Below, one piece after another: positions 1-9,038 of a stretch of DNA of 64,000 bases; within the stretch, counting starts at the first letter, position 1, and each line of letters starts with the position of its first letter. The stretch comes from Roseivivax sp. GX 12232 (lineage in GTDB: Bacteria > Pseudomonadota > Alphaproteobacteria > Rhodobacterales > Rhodobacteraceae). The DNA lies in the NCBI RefSeq assembly GCF_021272185.1, contig NZ_JAJSEC010000003.1, positions 62,001-126,000 on the forward strand, in the 5' to 3' direction. The position numbers were made by a program, and so were the translations under genes. The notes below the pieces were generated by a model, which did not search any database, was not told the DNA's origin, and saw nothing but the letters and a program-made list of their open reading frames with translations.

Positions 1-495
1 AACCTGCAGCTCCTGGGCCGGGTGGTGCCGGAGATCCTGAAGATCCAAGTGCCGACCCTGCCGCGCGCCGCGGCGCGCTGGATCTCGGGCCATGCCATCG
101 ACGCCTATCTGATCTCGGAGGATCTGCCCGATCCGGAAAGCCGGGTCACGCTTGCGGGCGGAGAGATCCGGCTGGCCTGGCGGCGCTCCAACATGGTGGC
201 GCACCGCAAGCTGGTGGCCAGGGCGCGCCAGACCTTCCGGGCGGCGGGCTTCCCGATCGTGCTGTCGCGGCTCTTCGACGGGCGGGTGCCCTCGCACCAA
301 TGCGGCACGCTGCGGATCGGCGCGGATCCGGCCTGCTCGGTCGCCGATCCCGAGGGCCGCGCCTGGGACCACCCCAACCTTTTCATCGCCGATGCCGGCG
401 CCCTGCCGACCTCGGCCGCCGTGAACCCGGCGCTCACCGTGGCCGCGCTGGCGCTGCGCGCGGCGGATACCATCAAGAAGGACCTTGCAGCATGA
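1..495 (+). CDS. GMC family oxidoreductase, C-terminal part (5' end outside window)
   Basis: The reading frame is open from the first base of the window, so this is the end of a longer gene. The visible ~164 residues are the GMC C-terminal substrate-binding/FAD domain (PF05199 type): a HQCGTLRIG segment with the catalytic-type His, then DPEGR, NLFIADAGALPTS and NPALTVAALALRAAD, the usual closing motif. GMC enzymes use FAD to oxidise alcohols, including sugars and polyols. The stop overlaps the start of the following SDR gene by 4 bp (ATGA), so the two are translationally coupled. Substrate cannot be read from this fragment; glucoside or polyol dehydrogenase is plausible from the operon. Confidence 0.85.
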   Translation, partial: NLQLLGRVVPEILKIQVPTLPRAAARWISGHAIDAYLISEDLPDPESRVTLAGGEIRLAWRRSNMVAHRKLVARARQTFRAAGFPIVLSRLFDGRVPSHQCGTLRIGADPACSVADPEGRAWDHPNLFIADAGALPTSAAVNPALTVAALALRAADTIKKDLAA

Positions 496-1250
496 CCCGT
501 GTCGCATTGATCACCGGCGGCCAGAGAGGCATCGGCCTCGGCATCGCCGAGACCCTGGCCGAGGCGGGCTTCGCCGTGGCGCTGGCCTCGCGCAGCCCCG
601 CCGACAGCCCCGAGGTGCAGGACGCGCTGGACCGGCTCGGCCCGCAGGCGCGCTACTACGCCCATGACCTCCAGGCGATCGAGGGGCACGCGGGCCTGCT
701 CGACCGGGTGGAGGCCGACCTCGGGCCGGTCACCTGCCTTGTCTCCAACGCGGGCGTGCCCGCCAAGCGGCGCGGCGACATGCTGGAGATGGAGCCCGAC
801 AGCTTCGATTTCGTGCTGGGCGTGAACCTGCGCGGCGCCTTCTTCCTGGCCCAGGAAGTGGCGCGGCGGATGCTCGCCCGCCCCGAGGAGAGCTACCGCT
901 CGATCAGCTTCGTGACCTCGGTCAGCGCCGACATGGTGTCGGTGGAACGCGCCGAATACTGCATCTCCAAGGCGGGCGCGGCGATGATGTCCGAGCTCTT
1001 CGCCGTGCGCCTCGCACCGCATGGCATCGGCGTCTTCGAAATCCGCCCCGGCATCATCGAGACCGGCATGACCGCCGGCGTGAAGGACACATACGACAGC
1101 CGCATCGCCGGCGGGCTGGTGCCCGCGGCGCGCTGGGGACGGCCCGGCGACATCGCCGACGTGGTGCTGCCCATCGCCGAGGGCCGCATGGCCTTTGCCA
1201 CCGGCAGCGCGATCCGGGTCGACGGCGGCCTCTCCATTCCGCGGCTCTGA
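492..1250 (+). CDS. SDR family oxidoreductase (FabG-like, sugar/polyol or 3-ketoacyl type)
   Basis: A 252-residue classical short-chain dehydrogenase. The N-terminus has the TGGQRGIG dinucleotide-binding motif and VSNAG (NNAG equivalent). The active site is Ser in FVTSVSA and YCISK (YxxxK), and the C-terminus is the usual GSAIRVDGG. It would interconvert an alcohol and a carbonyl using NAD(P)H. The ATG overlaps the stop of the upstream GMC gene, which fixes the start. It lies between two GMC oxidoreductases, so it probably acts on a product of one of them; automated names such as 3-ketoacyl-ACP reductase should be treated as family labels only. Confidence 0.88.
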   Translation: MTRVALITGGQRGIGLGIAETLAEAGFAVALASRSPADSPEVQDALDRLGPQARYYAHDLQAIEGHAGLLDRVEADLGPVTCLVSNAGVPAKRRGDMLEMEPDSFDFVLGVNLRGAFFLAQEVARRMLARPEESYRSISFVTSVSADMVSVERAEYCISKAGAAMMSELFAVRLAPHGIGVFEIRPGIIETGMTAGVKDTYDSRIAGGLVPAARWGRPGDIADVVLPIAEGRMAFATGSAIRVDGGLSIPRL

Positions 1251-1259
1251 GGACGGACC

Positions 1260-2852
1260 ATGGCAGACGGATACGATTTCATCATCATCGGCGGCGGCAG
1301 CGCGGGCTGCGTGCTGGCCGCAAGGCTCTCCGAGGACCCCGCCGCGCGGGTCCTGCTGCTCGAGGCGGGCGGGCGCGACCGGCATCCCTTCTACCACCTG
1401 CCCGTGGGCTTCGCGAAGATGACCAAGGGCATCGGCAGCTGGGGCTGGAGCAGCGTGCCGCAGCGCCACATGCAGGACCGGGTCTTCCGCTACACCCAGG
1501 CCAAGGTGATCGGCGGCGGCTCCTCGATCAATGCGCAGATCTACACCCGCGGCAACCCGCTCGATTACGACGAATGGCGCCAGAAGGGCTGCACCGGCTG
1601 GGGCTATGACGACGTCTTGCCCTATTTCCGCAAGGCCGAGGACAACGACAGTTTCGACGACCGCTACCACGGGCGCGGCGGCCCGCTGGGGGTCTCGCAG
1701 CCGCGCGCGCCGCTGCCGGTCTGCCAGGCCTATTTCGAGGCCGCCGCCGAGCTCGGCATCCCGCGCAACCACGACCTGACCGGCGCCAGCCAGGACGGCG
1801 TGGGCTTCTACCAGCTCACCCAGCGCGACGCGCGGCGCTCCTCGGCGGCAATGGCCTATCTCGCGCCGAACCGCGACCGGCCCAATCTGACCGTGCGGAC
1901 CGGCGCGCAGGTGCGGCGGATCACCGTCACCCAGGGCCGCGCCCGGGGCGTCGAGATGATCGACGGCAGCCGCATCACCGCCGCGGCCGAGGTGATCCTG
2001 GCCTCGGGCGCCATCGGCTCGCCGCGGCTTCTGCAGCTTTCGGGCATCGGGCCCGCCGACGCGCTGCGCGAGCTGGGCATCACACCCGTGTGCGACCAGC
2101 CCGGCGTTGGCGCGGAGCTGCAGGATCACCTCGATCTCTACTGCATCTCCGAGCTGACCGGCCCGCACAGCTACGACCGCTATGCCAAGCCGCATTGGTC
2201 GGTGCTGGCGGGGCTGCAATACCTGGTCTCGCGCAGCGGGCCGGTGGCCTCGAGCCTCTTCGAGACCGGCGGCTTCTGGTATGCCGAGCCGGGCGCGCGC
2301 TCGCCGGACCTGCAGTTCCACTTCGGGCTCGGCACCGGCATCGAGGCGGGCGTCGAGGCCATGCCCGACGGCGGGGTGACGCTGAACTCCTGCTACCTGC
2401 GGCCGCGCTCGCGCGGGTCGGTCCGGCTGCGCAGCGCCGATCCGGCGGAGGCGCCGCTGATCGACCCGAACTACCTCGCCGATCCGCATGACCGCGAGAT
2501 GTCGATCCGCGGGCTGAAGCTCACGCAGGAGATCATGGCGCAGGCCCCGCTGAAGCCCTTCGTGCGCGCCGAGCGGCTGCCGGGGCCGGAGGTGCGGACG
2601 GAGGCGGAGTATTTCGACTTCATCTGCCGCCACTCCAAAACCTCGCACCACCCCGCCGGCACCTGCCGGATGGGCAGCGACCCCGGGGCCGTGCTCGACC
2701 CCCGGCTGCGCTTCAACGGCATCGAGGGGCTGCGCGTCGCCGACGCCTCGATCATGCCGACGCTGATTTCGTCCAACACCAACGCCGCGGCGATCATGAT
2801 CGGCGAAAAGGCCGCCGACATGATCCGCGCCGACCATGGAGTGCCCGCATGA
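1260..2852 (+). CDS. GMC family oxidoreductase (choline/alcohol dehydrogenase-like)
   Basis: A full-length 530-residue FAD-dependent GMC enzyme. The N-terminal FIIIGGGSAGCVLAARL is the ADP-binding fold, GGGSSINAQIYTRG is GMC signature 1, and the C-terminal HHPAGTCRMG plus SSNTNAAAIMIGEKAAD carry the catalytic His and the second conserved polar residue. Length and motifs match choline, alcohol and aryl-alcohol dehydrogenases. The start follows a GAGGA-like site by few bases. Its 3' end overlaps the next gene (ATGA). It differs from the enzyme truncated at the window edge, so the operon encodes two separate GMC flavoenzymes. The real substrate is unknown; choline is unlikely given the sugar-type neighbours. 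Confidence 0.9.
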   Translation: MADGYDFIIIGGGSAGCVLAARLSEDPAARVLLLEAGGRDRHPFYHLPVGFAKMTKGIGSWGWSSVPQRHMQDRVFRYTQAKVIGGGSSINAQIYTRGNPLDYDEWRQKGCTGWGYDDVLPYFRKAEDNDSFDDRYHGRGGPLGVSQPRAPLPVCQAYFEAAAELGIPRNHDLTGASQDGVGFYQLTQRDARRSSAAMAYLAPNRDRPNLTVRTGAQVRRITVTQGRARGVEMIDGSRITAAAEVILASGAIGSPRLLQLSGIGPADALRELGITPVCDQPGVGAELQDHLDLYCISELTGPHSYDRYAKPHWSVLAGLQYLVSRSGPVASSLFETGGFWYAEPGARSPDLQFHFGLGTGIEAGVEAMPDGGVTLNSCYLRPRSRGSVRLRSADPAEAPLIDPNYLADPHDREMSIRGLKLTQEIMAQAPLKPFVRAERLPGPEVRTEAEYFDFICRHSKTSHHPAGTCRMGSDPGAVLDPRLRFNGIEGLRVADASIMPTLISSNTNAAAIMIGEKAADMIRADHGVPA

Positions 2853-3166
2853 TCCGCCACATCGTCCTTGTCCGCTTCGCCCCCGGCACCACAGAGGCAA
2901 AGATCGCCGGGCTCTGGGAAGAGCTGCACCAGATCGAGGGCCAGCTGCCGGGGCTTCTCGGCATCGCCTCGGGCCAAAGCGAAAGCCCCGAGCAGATCGA
3001 ACGCGGCTACATGCACGGCTTCACCGCCGATTTCGCCGATTGGGAGGCGCTGGCCGCCTACCAGGCGCATCCCGACCACATCCGCTTCGGCCAGCGCCTG
3101 ACCGCCCATGCCGAGGGCGGGCGCGACGGCCTCCTGGTCTTCGACCTGCCCGTCGCCGACCGCTGA
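2849..3166 (+). CDS. Dabb (stress-responsive alpha/beta-barrel) domain protein
   Basis: A 105-residue single-domain protein starting MIRHIVLVRF, typical of the Dabb family (PF07876), which forms dimeric ferredoxin-like alpha+beta barrels. Other family hallmarks are YMHGFTADF and the HPDHIRF segment near the end of the domain. The start overlaps the GMC stop by ATGA. Such proteins often sit in oxidative catabolic operons, where they may help process reactive intermediates, but no reaction can be assigned here. Confidence 0.82.
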   Translation: MIRHIVLVRFAPGTTEAKIAGLWEELHQIEGQLPGLLGIASGQSESPEQIERGYMHGFTADFADWEALAAYQAHPDHIRFGQRLTAHAEGGRDGLLVFDLPVADR

Positions 3167-3189
3167 TCCTGTCCCTGCCGGAGAGCTCC

Positions 3190-4353
3190 ATGCTGACCCT
3201 GCCCACCGCCGACCGCCGCCTGGAAGCCTATGCGCTTTCCGGCACGCCCCTGACCCCGCGCGCCCCCGAGGTGCCGCTGACCCGCACCGCCTTCGCCGCG
3301 GCGCATATCGTCTCCGACCCCTTGGGCGAACGCGACCCCTGGGTCGGCGCGCCGGCGGTCGACTGGGAGAACACGCTCCGCTTCCGGCACTGGCTCTGGG
3401 ACCAGGGACTGGGCCTGGCCGAGGCCATGGACACCGCGCAGCGCGGCATGGGCACCGATTGGCCGACCGCGCGCGAGCTGATCGCGCGGACCATGCGCGA
3501 GGCGAAGGCGCATCCCCTGAAGCCGCGCGTCGCCTGCGGCGCGGGCACCGATCAGTGTCCGCCCGAGGACCTGCGCGACGAGAGGGCCATCATCGCCGCC
3601 TATGCCGAACAGATGGAGGCGATCGAGGCCGAGGGCGGGCAGGTCATCCTCATGGCGACCCGGACGCTGCCGGCCATGGGCGCCGATGCCGAGACCTACG
3701 CCCGGGTCTACGGGCGCCTGCTCGACCAGGCCACGGAGCCGGTGATCCTGCATTGGCTGGGCGAGATGTTCGACCCGGCGCTGGCCGGTTACTGGGGCGC
3801 GCGGGACGTGGCCGCCGCCTCGGATGCCGTCCTCGCGATCATCGAGGCCCATCGCGACAAGGTCGACGGGATCAAGATTTCCCTGCTCGACCAGGCCCAT
3901 GAGGAAGCTTTCCGCGCCCGGCTGCCCGCGGGCGTGCGGCTCTATACCGGCGATGACTTCAACTACGCCCCGCTGATCGAGGGCGACGGAGCGCATCATT
4001 CCCACGCGCTTCTCGGGGCCTTCGCGGCCATCGGCCCGGCGGCGAGCCAGGCGCTCGAGGCGCTGGCCCGGGACGACCGCGAGACCTATCACGCGCTTCT
4101 CGCCCCGACGGTCCCGCTCTCGCGCGAGATTTTCAAAGCGCCGACGCGCTTCTACAAGGCGGGCATCGCCTTCCTGGCCTGGCTCAATGGCGCGCAGGAG
4201 CATTTCATCATGCCCGCGGGCTTCCAGTCCTCGCGCGAGATCACCCATTACGCCGAGATTTACCGCCTCGCCGACCAGGCGCGGCTCCTGGCGCGGCCCG
4301 ATCTGGCCGAGGACCGCATGGGCTGCCTGCTGAAACTGCACGGGCTTGGCTGA
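3190..4353 (+). CDS. DUF993 family protein (dihydrodipicolinate synthase-like aldolase fold)
   Basis: A 387-residue protein resembling the DUF993 family (PF06187), which is related to DHDPS/NAL class I aldolases of TIM-barrel fold. Recognisable segments are RVACGAGTDQ, VILHWLGEMFDP, DGIKISLLD (candidate Schiff-base lysine in a barrel strand) and LYTGDDFNY. The ATG at the start follows GGAGAG by 4 bases. DUF993 genes are often found with sugar or inositol-type dehydrogenases, so a retro-aldol cleavage of an oxidised sugar acid is a reasonable guess. That would suit the glycerate kinase downstream, but the chemistry is not established. Confidence 0.8.
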   Translation: MLTLPTADRRLEAYALSGTPLTPRAPEVPLTRTAFAAAHIVSDPLGERDPWVGAPAVDWENTLRFRHWLWDQGLGLAEAMDTAQRGMGTDWPTARELIARTMREAKAHPLKPRVACGAGTDQCPPEDLRDERAIIAAYAEQMEAIEAEGGQVILMATRTLPAMGADAETYARVYGRLLDQATEPVILHWLGEMFDPALAGYWGARDVAAASDAVLAIIEAHRDKVDGIKISLLDQAHEEAFRARLPAGVRLYTGDDFNYAPLIEGDGAHHSHALLGAFAAIGPAASQALEALARDDRETYHALLAPTVPLSREIFKAPTRFYKAGIAFLAWLNGAQEHFIMPAGFQSSREITHYAEIYRLADQARLLARPDLAEDRMGCLLKLHGLG

Positions 4354-4357
4354 GACC

Positions 4358-5368
4358 ATGCCGCGCCGCGCCACGATCCGCGATGTCGCCCAGCGGGCGG
4401 GGGTGTCGAAATCCACCGTCTCGCTGGTCCTGCAGGGCTCGCAGCTGGTGCGCGACAGCACCCGGGCGCAGGTCGAGGTGGCCATGGCGGAGCTCGACTA
4501 CGTCTACAACCGCGCCGCGGCGGGGTTGCGCGGCGCGGCCAAGGGGCTCGTGGGCCTGGTGATCAACGACCTGCGCAACCCTTTCTTCACCGAGTTCGCC
4601 GCCAGCGCGCAGATGGGCTTCGCCGAACGCGGCTTCGCCACGGTGATCGCCAATACCGACGAGGACCCGGCGCTTCAGGCCCAGGTGATCGACTCGATGA
4701 TCGAACACGGGGTCACCGCCATGGTGATCTCGCCGGCCTATGGCGACCCTTCCGGCTTCGACCGCATCGCCCGGGCCGGGGTGCCCTGCATGCAGGTCTT
4801 GCGCATGGTCGATCCGCGCACCGATCTCTTTCCCTTCGCCTCGCTTGATTACGCCGAGGGCGGGCGGCTCGCGGCACGGCACCTGGTCGAGGCGGGTGCC
4901 CGGCGCATCGCCTTCGTCGGCGGGCTCGAGGACCGGCCGATCACGCTCGAACGCATGCAGGGCTACGCGGGCGTCATGGAGGCCGAGGGCCGCGCGCCCC
5001 GGGTCTTCCCGGGCCGGCCCTCGCGCAGCTTCGGCCGCGAGCTGGCGCTGGAGCTGGCGCGGTCCCACCCCGAGGTCGACGCGGCGGTCTGCTTTAGCGA
5101 CCTCGTGGCGCTGGGCATGCTCTCGGGCTTCGCCGAGGCCGGCGTGCCCCTGGGCGAGGCCTTCCGCCTCGTCGGTTTCGACGACATCGAGGAATGCTCG
5201 CTGGTCTATCCGCAGCTCAGTTCCGTGCGCTGCAACACCACCCGTTTCGGCCGCGACGCGGCGCGGACGCTGCTGGCCTGGATCGACGACGGCGAACGCC
5301 CGCCCGACACCCGCCGCCTGCCGGTGGAGCTTGTGGCCCGCCGCTCGAGCCTGGGAGAGACGCGATGA
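4358..5368 (+). CDS. LacI family transcriptional regulator (operon-internal)
   Basis: A 336-residue LacI/GalR regulator. The N-terminal HTH reads TIRDVAQRAGVSKSTVSLVL followed by the YVYNRAAAGLRG hinge region, and the rest is a periplasmic-binding-protein-like sugar sensor domain (GLVINDLRNPFF, LVGFDDIEECSLVYPQL). The ATG four bases after the DUF993 stop gives a normal N-terminus; a TTG 12 bases upstream is possible but unnecessary. The gene is embedded in the catabolic operon and its 3' end overlaps the kinase gene (ATGA), so it probably autoregulates the operon in response to a sugar-like ligand. Confidence 0.9.
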   Translation: MPRRATIRDVAQRAGVSKSTVSLVLQGSQLVRDSTRAQVEVAMAELDYVYNRAAAGLRGAAKGLVGLVINDLRNPFFTEFAASAQMGFAERGFATVIANTDEDPALQAQVIDSMIEHGVTAMVISPAYGDPSGFDRIARAGVPCMQVLRMVDPRTDLFPFASLDYAEGGRLAARHLVEAGARRIAFVGGLEDRPITLERMQGYAGVMEAEGRAPRVFPGRPSRSFGRELALELARSHPEVDAAVCFSDLVALGMLSGFAEAGVPLGEAFRLVGFDDIEECSLVYPQLSSVRCNTTRFGRDAARTLLAWIDDGERPPDTRRLPVELVARRSSLGETR

Positions 5369-6624
5369 CCCAAGAGCCCGAGACCCTATTGCGCGCGCTC
5401 TTCGACGCCGCCGTGGCCGCCGCCGACCCGATGCGCTGCCTGCCGCGCGCGCTGCCGCCGCGCCCGCCCGGGCGGCCGCTGGTGGTGGGCGCGGGCAAGG
5501 CCGCCGCCCGCATGGCCGAGGCGGTCGAGGCGGCCTGGGGCCCCTGCGAGGGACTGGTGATCACCCGCGACGGTTACGAGCGGAGAACCGAAGGCATCGA
5601 GATCCTCTCGGCCGCCCATCCCGTGCCGGACGCGCGCGGCGAAGAGGGCACCCGCCGGATGCTGGCGCGGCTCAAAGCGCTCGGCCCGGACGACCAGGTG
5701 CTGGCGCTGATCTCCGGCGGGGCCTCGGCGCTGCTGGTGGCGCCCGCCGGGCGGGTCACGCTGCCCGAAAAGCGCGCGATCAACGAGGCGCTCCTGGCCT
5801 CGGGCGCGCCCATCGAAGAGATGAACACCCTGCGCAAGCATCTGAGCGCGGTGAAGGGCGGGCAGCTTGCCGCCGCGGCCGCGCCGGCGGCGATGACCGC
5901 GCTGGTGATCTCGGACGTGGCGGGGGATGCGCTCCCGGCCATCGCCTCGGGGCCCACGGTGGGGGACCATTCGACCCCGGCGGAGGCCCGGGCGATCCTT
6001 GACCGCTATCGCATCGCGGTGCCGCCCTCGGTCGAGGAGCTGCTCTCCGGTGAGACCGGCGTGATCCCGCCCGGCGATGCGCGGCTCGCGCGCGCCGAGA
6101 CCCGGCTCATCGCCGCGCCCTCGCAATCGCTGGAGGCCGCCGCCGAGCTCGGCCGCAAGGCCGGATGCCGGGTCGAGATCCTGGGCGATGCGCTCGAAGG
6201 CGAGGCCCGCGCGCTGGCGACAGAGCAAGCCCGGCTGGCTCGCGCGCGGCAGGCGGGCCTGCGCCCCGGCGAGGCGCCGCTCCTGCTGCTCTCGGGCGGC
6301 GAATGCACCGTGACCCGGCGCGGCGCGGGCTCGGGCGGGCCGAACGCCGAGTTCGCCCTGGCCCTGGCGCTGGCCCTCGACGGACAGCCCGGCATCTCCG
6401 CCATCGCCTGCGATACCGACGGGGTCGACGGCGCCGCCGAGGTCGCGGGCGCGGTCATCGGCCCCGAGACGCTGGCCCGTGCCCGCGCGGTGGGGTGCGA
6501 GCCGGAGGCGGCGCTGGCCAGCAACGACGCGCATGGCTTTTTCGGGGACATCGGCGGGCAGGTGGTCACCGGCCCGACGCTGACCAATGTGAACGACTTC
6601 CGCGCGATCCTGGTGACGGGCTAG
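5365..6624 (+). CDS. Glycerate 2-kinase (MOFRL/GckA-TtuD family)
   Basis: A 419-residue member of the type-2 glycerate kinase family (DUF4147 plus MOFRL). Typical segments are VVGAGKAAARMAEA near the N-terminus, SAAHPVPDARGEEGTRR, LISGGASALL, EEMNTLRKHLSAVKGG, and the C-terminal MOFRL portion with LLLSGGECTVT, GSGGPNAEFALALAL, DTDGVDG and SNDAHGFF. It phosphorylates D-glycerate to 2-phosphoglycerate, linking oxidative sugar or tartrate breakdown to glycolysis. The start overlaps the upstream regulator stop (ATGA). Older annotations call this family hydroxypyruvate reductase (TtuD). It is the last gene of the operon and ends 5 bp from a convergent LacI gene. Confidence 0.9.
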   Translation: MTQEPETLLRALFDAAVAAADPMRCLPRALPPRPPGRPLVVGAGKAAARMAEAVEAAWGPCEGLVITRDGYERRTEGIEILSAAHPVPDARGEEGTRRMLARLKALGPDDQVLALISGGASALLVAPAGRVTLPEKRAINEALLASGAPIEEMNTLRKHLSAVKGGQLAAAAAPAAMTALVISDVAGDALPAIASGPTVGDHSTPAEARAILDRYRIAVPPSVEELLSGETGVIPPGDARLARAETRLIAAPSQSLEAAAELGRKAGCRVEILGDALEGEARALATEQARLARARQAGLRPGEAPLLLLSGGECTVTRRGAGSGGPNAEFALALALALDGQPGISAIACDTDGVDGAAEVAGAVIGPETLARARAVGCEPEAALASNDAHGFFGDIGGQVVTGPTLTNVNDFRAILVTG

Positions 6625-6629
6625 GGGCC

Positions 6630-7655
6630 TCAGCCCGCGCCGCAGGAGGCGCGCACCACCAGGCGCGTCGGCAGGATCGTCTCTTCGGGCACCGTCTCGC
6701 CGCTGATCCGGGACAGGAGTGCCCCGGCGGCGGCGCGGCCCAGCTCGTCGATCTGCACGTCGACCGTGGTCAGCGGCGGCGCGTGATGCGCGGTCTCGGC
6801 GATATTGTCGAAGCCCGTCAGCGCGATGTCGCGGCCGATGCCGAGCCCGCGGGCTTGTAGCGCCGCGCCGACGCCGAAAGCCACGATGTCGTTGTAGGCC
6901 ACCAGCGCGCCGGGCCGCGGGCCGCCTTCGGTGCGCTCCAGGAGCGCTTGTGCCGCCTCGTGCCCGCCCGCCCGCGAGGGCAGGGCGTCGACGACCTCCA
7001 CGACGCGGTCGGGATCGAGCCCTGCCTCGGCGAGCCCCGCGCGCAGGCCCGAGAGCCTCTCGCGCTGGGTCGCCATGCCCGCCATGCCGCCGAGGAAGGC
7101 CAGGTGGTCATGCCCGAGCCCGACCAGGTGCCGCGCAAGCTGGCGCGCGCCATCACCGTTGTCCGGCCCGACGTAGGGCAGACCTGAGCCCGGGGCGGGT
7201 CGGCGCATCATGGTCACGATGGGCAGGCCCAGCTCGGCCAGGTGTGCGCCGTCCGAGCCCTGCGCGGGGCTGATCATCACGCCTGCCGCCCCGTGTTCGC
7301 GCATCGAGCGCAGAAGCTCGCGCTCGCGCGCCGGGTCGTCGTTGGTATTGGCCAGAAGCGGCACGAAACCCCGGGCCGAAAGCGCCTCTTCCACGGCGAC
7401 GGCGAGCTGGGCGAAGAAGGGGTTCACCAGGTCCGGGATCACCAGCGCCACGAAGGAGCTGCTGGCCGAGCGCAGCGCCGCCGCGCCGCGGTTGTAGACA
7501 TAGCCGATCCGCTCGGCCGCGGCGGTGACCCGGTCGCGGGTCTCGGAATTGACCAGCGAGGAGCCGCGCAGCACCAGCGAGACGGTGGATTTCGAGACGC
7601 CGGCCTCGCGCGCGACGTCGAGGATGGTGATCCGGCGCTGGGAGCTGTCGGGCAT
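6630..7655 (-). CDS. LacI family transcriptional regulator (convergent to the GMC operon)
   Basis: A 341-residue LacI/GalR regulator with HTH ITILDVAREAGVSKSTVSLVL, a hinge (YVYNRGAAALR) and a sugar-binding effector domain (ALVIPDLVNPFF, LTGFDNIAETAHHAPPLTTV). It is clearly paralogous to the LacI protein inside the neighbouring operon, sharing the VSKSTVSLVL recognition helix almost exactly, so the two may bind similar operators. The ATG gives a compact N-terminus. It is transcribed alone, towards the glycerate kinase gene, and its promoter must lie in the ~190 bp before the divergent DNA glycosylase gene. Confidence 0.9.
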   Translation of the reverse strand: MPDSSQRRITILDVAREAGVSKSTVSLVLRGSSLVNSETRDRVTAAAERIGYVYNRGAAALRSASSSFVALVIPDLVNPFFAQLAVAVEEALSARGFVPLLANTNDDPARERELLRSMREHGAAGVMISPAQGSDGAHLAELGLPIVTMMRRPAPGSGLPYVGPDNGDGARQLARHLVGLGHDHLAFLGGMAGMATQRERLSGLRAGLAEAGLDPDRVVEVVDALPSRAGGHEAAQALLERTEGGPRPGALVAYNDIVAFGVGAALQARGLGIGRDIALTGFDNIAETAHHAPPLTTVDVQIDELGRAAAGALLSRISGETVPEETILPTRLVVRASCGAG

Positions 7656-7841
7656 CGTATGTCCTGGGGTCGGAGGCGGGTTAGGGCGGCTCGGCGCAGT
7701 ATGGCGGCTCGGGCGCGGCGGTAACAGGGGGGATTGGCGGTGGGCGCTTGGCGGCGACAAGGGGCGGCGTTGGGCGTGCGGGCAAGGCGCCAAGCCCAAA
7801 GCGCCCCTTCCCCCTGCCGCCCGGCGCGTTAGGCTGCGCGG

Positions 7842-9038
7842 ATGACCCTCGACCGGCTCGACAACGCCACCGCGCGGCGACTCTTCCTCGACCGTCACCT
7901 GCTGCTCGCGCCGGGCGGCGGGCCGGGGCGCGGCCAGGACCTCGAGACGGTGCTCGACCAGCTCGGCTTCGTGCAGGTCGACAGCGTCAACACGCTGGCC
8001 CGGGCGCATGACCTGATCCTCTGGGCGCGGCGCGGGCGCTACCGGCCGGCGGCGCTCTCGCGCCTCGTGTCGCACCGCCGCAGCGCCTTCGAGCATTGGA
8101 CCCATGACGCCTCGGTGATCCCCATGGCGGCCTATCCGATGTGGCGGCTGAAGTTCGAGCGCGACCGCGCGCGCATGCTGGCGCGCTGGCCCGCCGCCCG
8201 CCGCGCTGGCTGGCAGGAGGAGCTCGAGGGAGTTCTGGCCCATATCGCAGAGCATGGCCCGGCGGCTTCGCGCGATCTGGGCGGCGACGCCCCCAAGGGC
8301 TCCTCGGGCTGGTGGGACTGGCACCCCTCGAAGACCGCGCTGGAGTTTCTCTGGCGCTCGGGGCGGCTCTCGGTCTGTCACCGCGCGGGTTTCCAGAAGG
8401 TCTACGACCTGGCCGAGCGGGTGATCCCGCCCGAGGCGCTCAACGCCTTCGTGCCGGACGCCGGGGTGATCGACTGGGCCATGTCGGCGGCCTTGGCGCG
8501 GCTGGGCTTCGCCACCAGCGGCGAGCTTGCTGGCTTCTTCGAGATCGTCACCCGCGCCGAGGCCCGCGACTGGTGCGCCCGGGCGCTTGCCGAGGGCCGC
8601 ATCCGCGAGGTCGAGGTGGCTTTGGCCGACGGCAGCCTCCGACGGAGCTACACCACCGAGGACGCGCTGGCCGAGGCGCGGGCCCTGCCGCAGCCCTCGG
8701 CGCGGGTGCGGCTCCTGTCGCCCTTCGATCCCGCGCTGCGCGACCGCGCCCGGGCCGAGCGGCTGTTCGGCTTTCACTACCGGATCGAGATCTTCACGCC
8801 CGAGGCCAAGCGGCGCTACGGCTACTACGTCTTCCCGGTGCTGCAGGGCGACCGGCTGATCGGGCGCATGGAGGTGAAGCGCAGCGGTTCGGCGCTGGAG
8901 CTGCGCGCCTTCTGGCCCGAGGCCGGGGTCGCTATGGGCAAGGCCCGCCGCGCGGGGCTGTTCTCGGAGCTGGAGCGGGTGCAGGGGTTGGCGGGCACCG
9001 AGCGGCTGGAGGTCGCGCGGGATTGGCTGCGGGGGTGA
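7842..9038 (+). CDS. YcaQ/AlkX family winged-helix DNA glycosylase
   Basis: A 398-residue protein of the crosslink-repair DNA glycosylase family (PF06224; E. coli YcaQ = AlkX, Streptomyces AlkZ). The N-terminal GFVQVDSVNTLARAHDLIL contains the QxD catalytic motif, the middle has the WDWHPSKTALEFLWRSGRL winged-helix segment, and the C-terminus shows LLSPFDPALRDR followed by RRYGYYVFPVLQGDRLIGR. Family members excise bulky alkylated bases and unhook N7-guanine interstrand crosslinks. It stands alone, divergent from a LacI gene, with no operon partner. Confidence 0.9.
   Translation: MTLDRLDNATARRLFLDRHLLLAPGGGPGRGQDLETVLDQLGFVQVDSVNTLARAHDLILWARRGRYRPAALSRLVSHRRSAFEHWTHDASVIPMAAYPMWRLKFERDRARMLARWPAARRAGWQEELEGVLAHIAEHGPAASRDLGGDAPKGSSGWWDWHPSKTALEFLWRSGRLSVCHRAGFQKVYDLAERVIPPEALNAFVPDAGVIDWAMSAALARLGFATSGELAGFFEIVTRAEARDWCARALAEGRIREVEVALADGSLRRSYTTEDALAEARALPQPSARVRLLSPFDPALRDRARAERLFGFHYRIEIFTPEAKRRYGYYVFPVLQGDRLIGRMEVKRSGSALELRAFWPEAGVAMGKARRAGLFSELERVQGLAGTERLEVARDWLRG

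Noticed and set aside
1260-2852. Choline dehydrogenase (betA) as a specific call
   Set aside because: No betaine aldehyde dehydrogenase or BetI is nearby and the operon is sugar-like. Only the GMC family is supported.
105-2900. A 931-codon open frame on the minus strand across the GMC operon
   Set aside because: It mirrors the coding strand of well-supported GMC, SDR and Dabb genes. Long antisense frames are expected at this GC content and the translation is His/Arg/Ala-rich without any domain.
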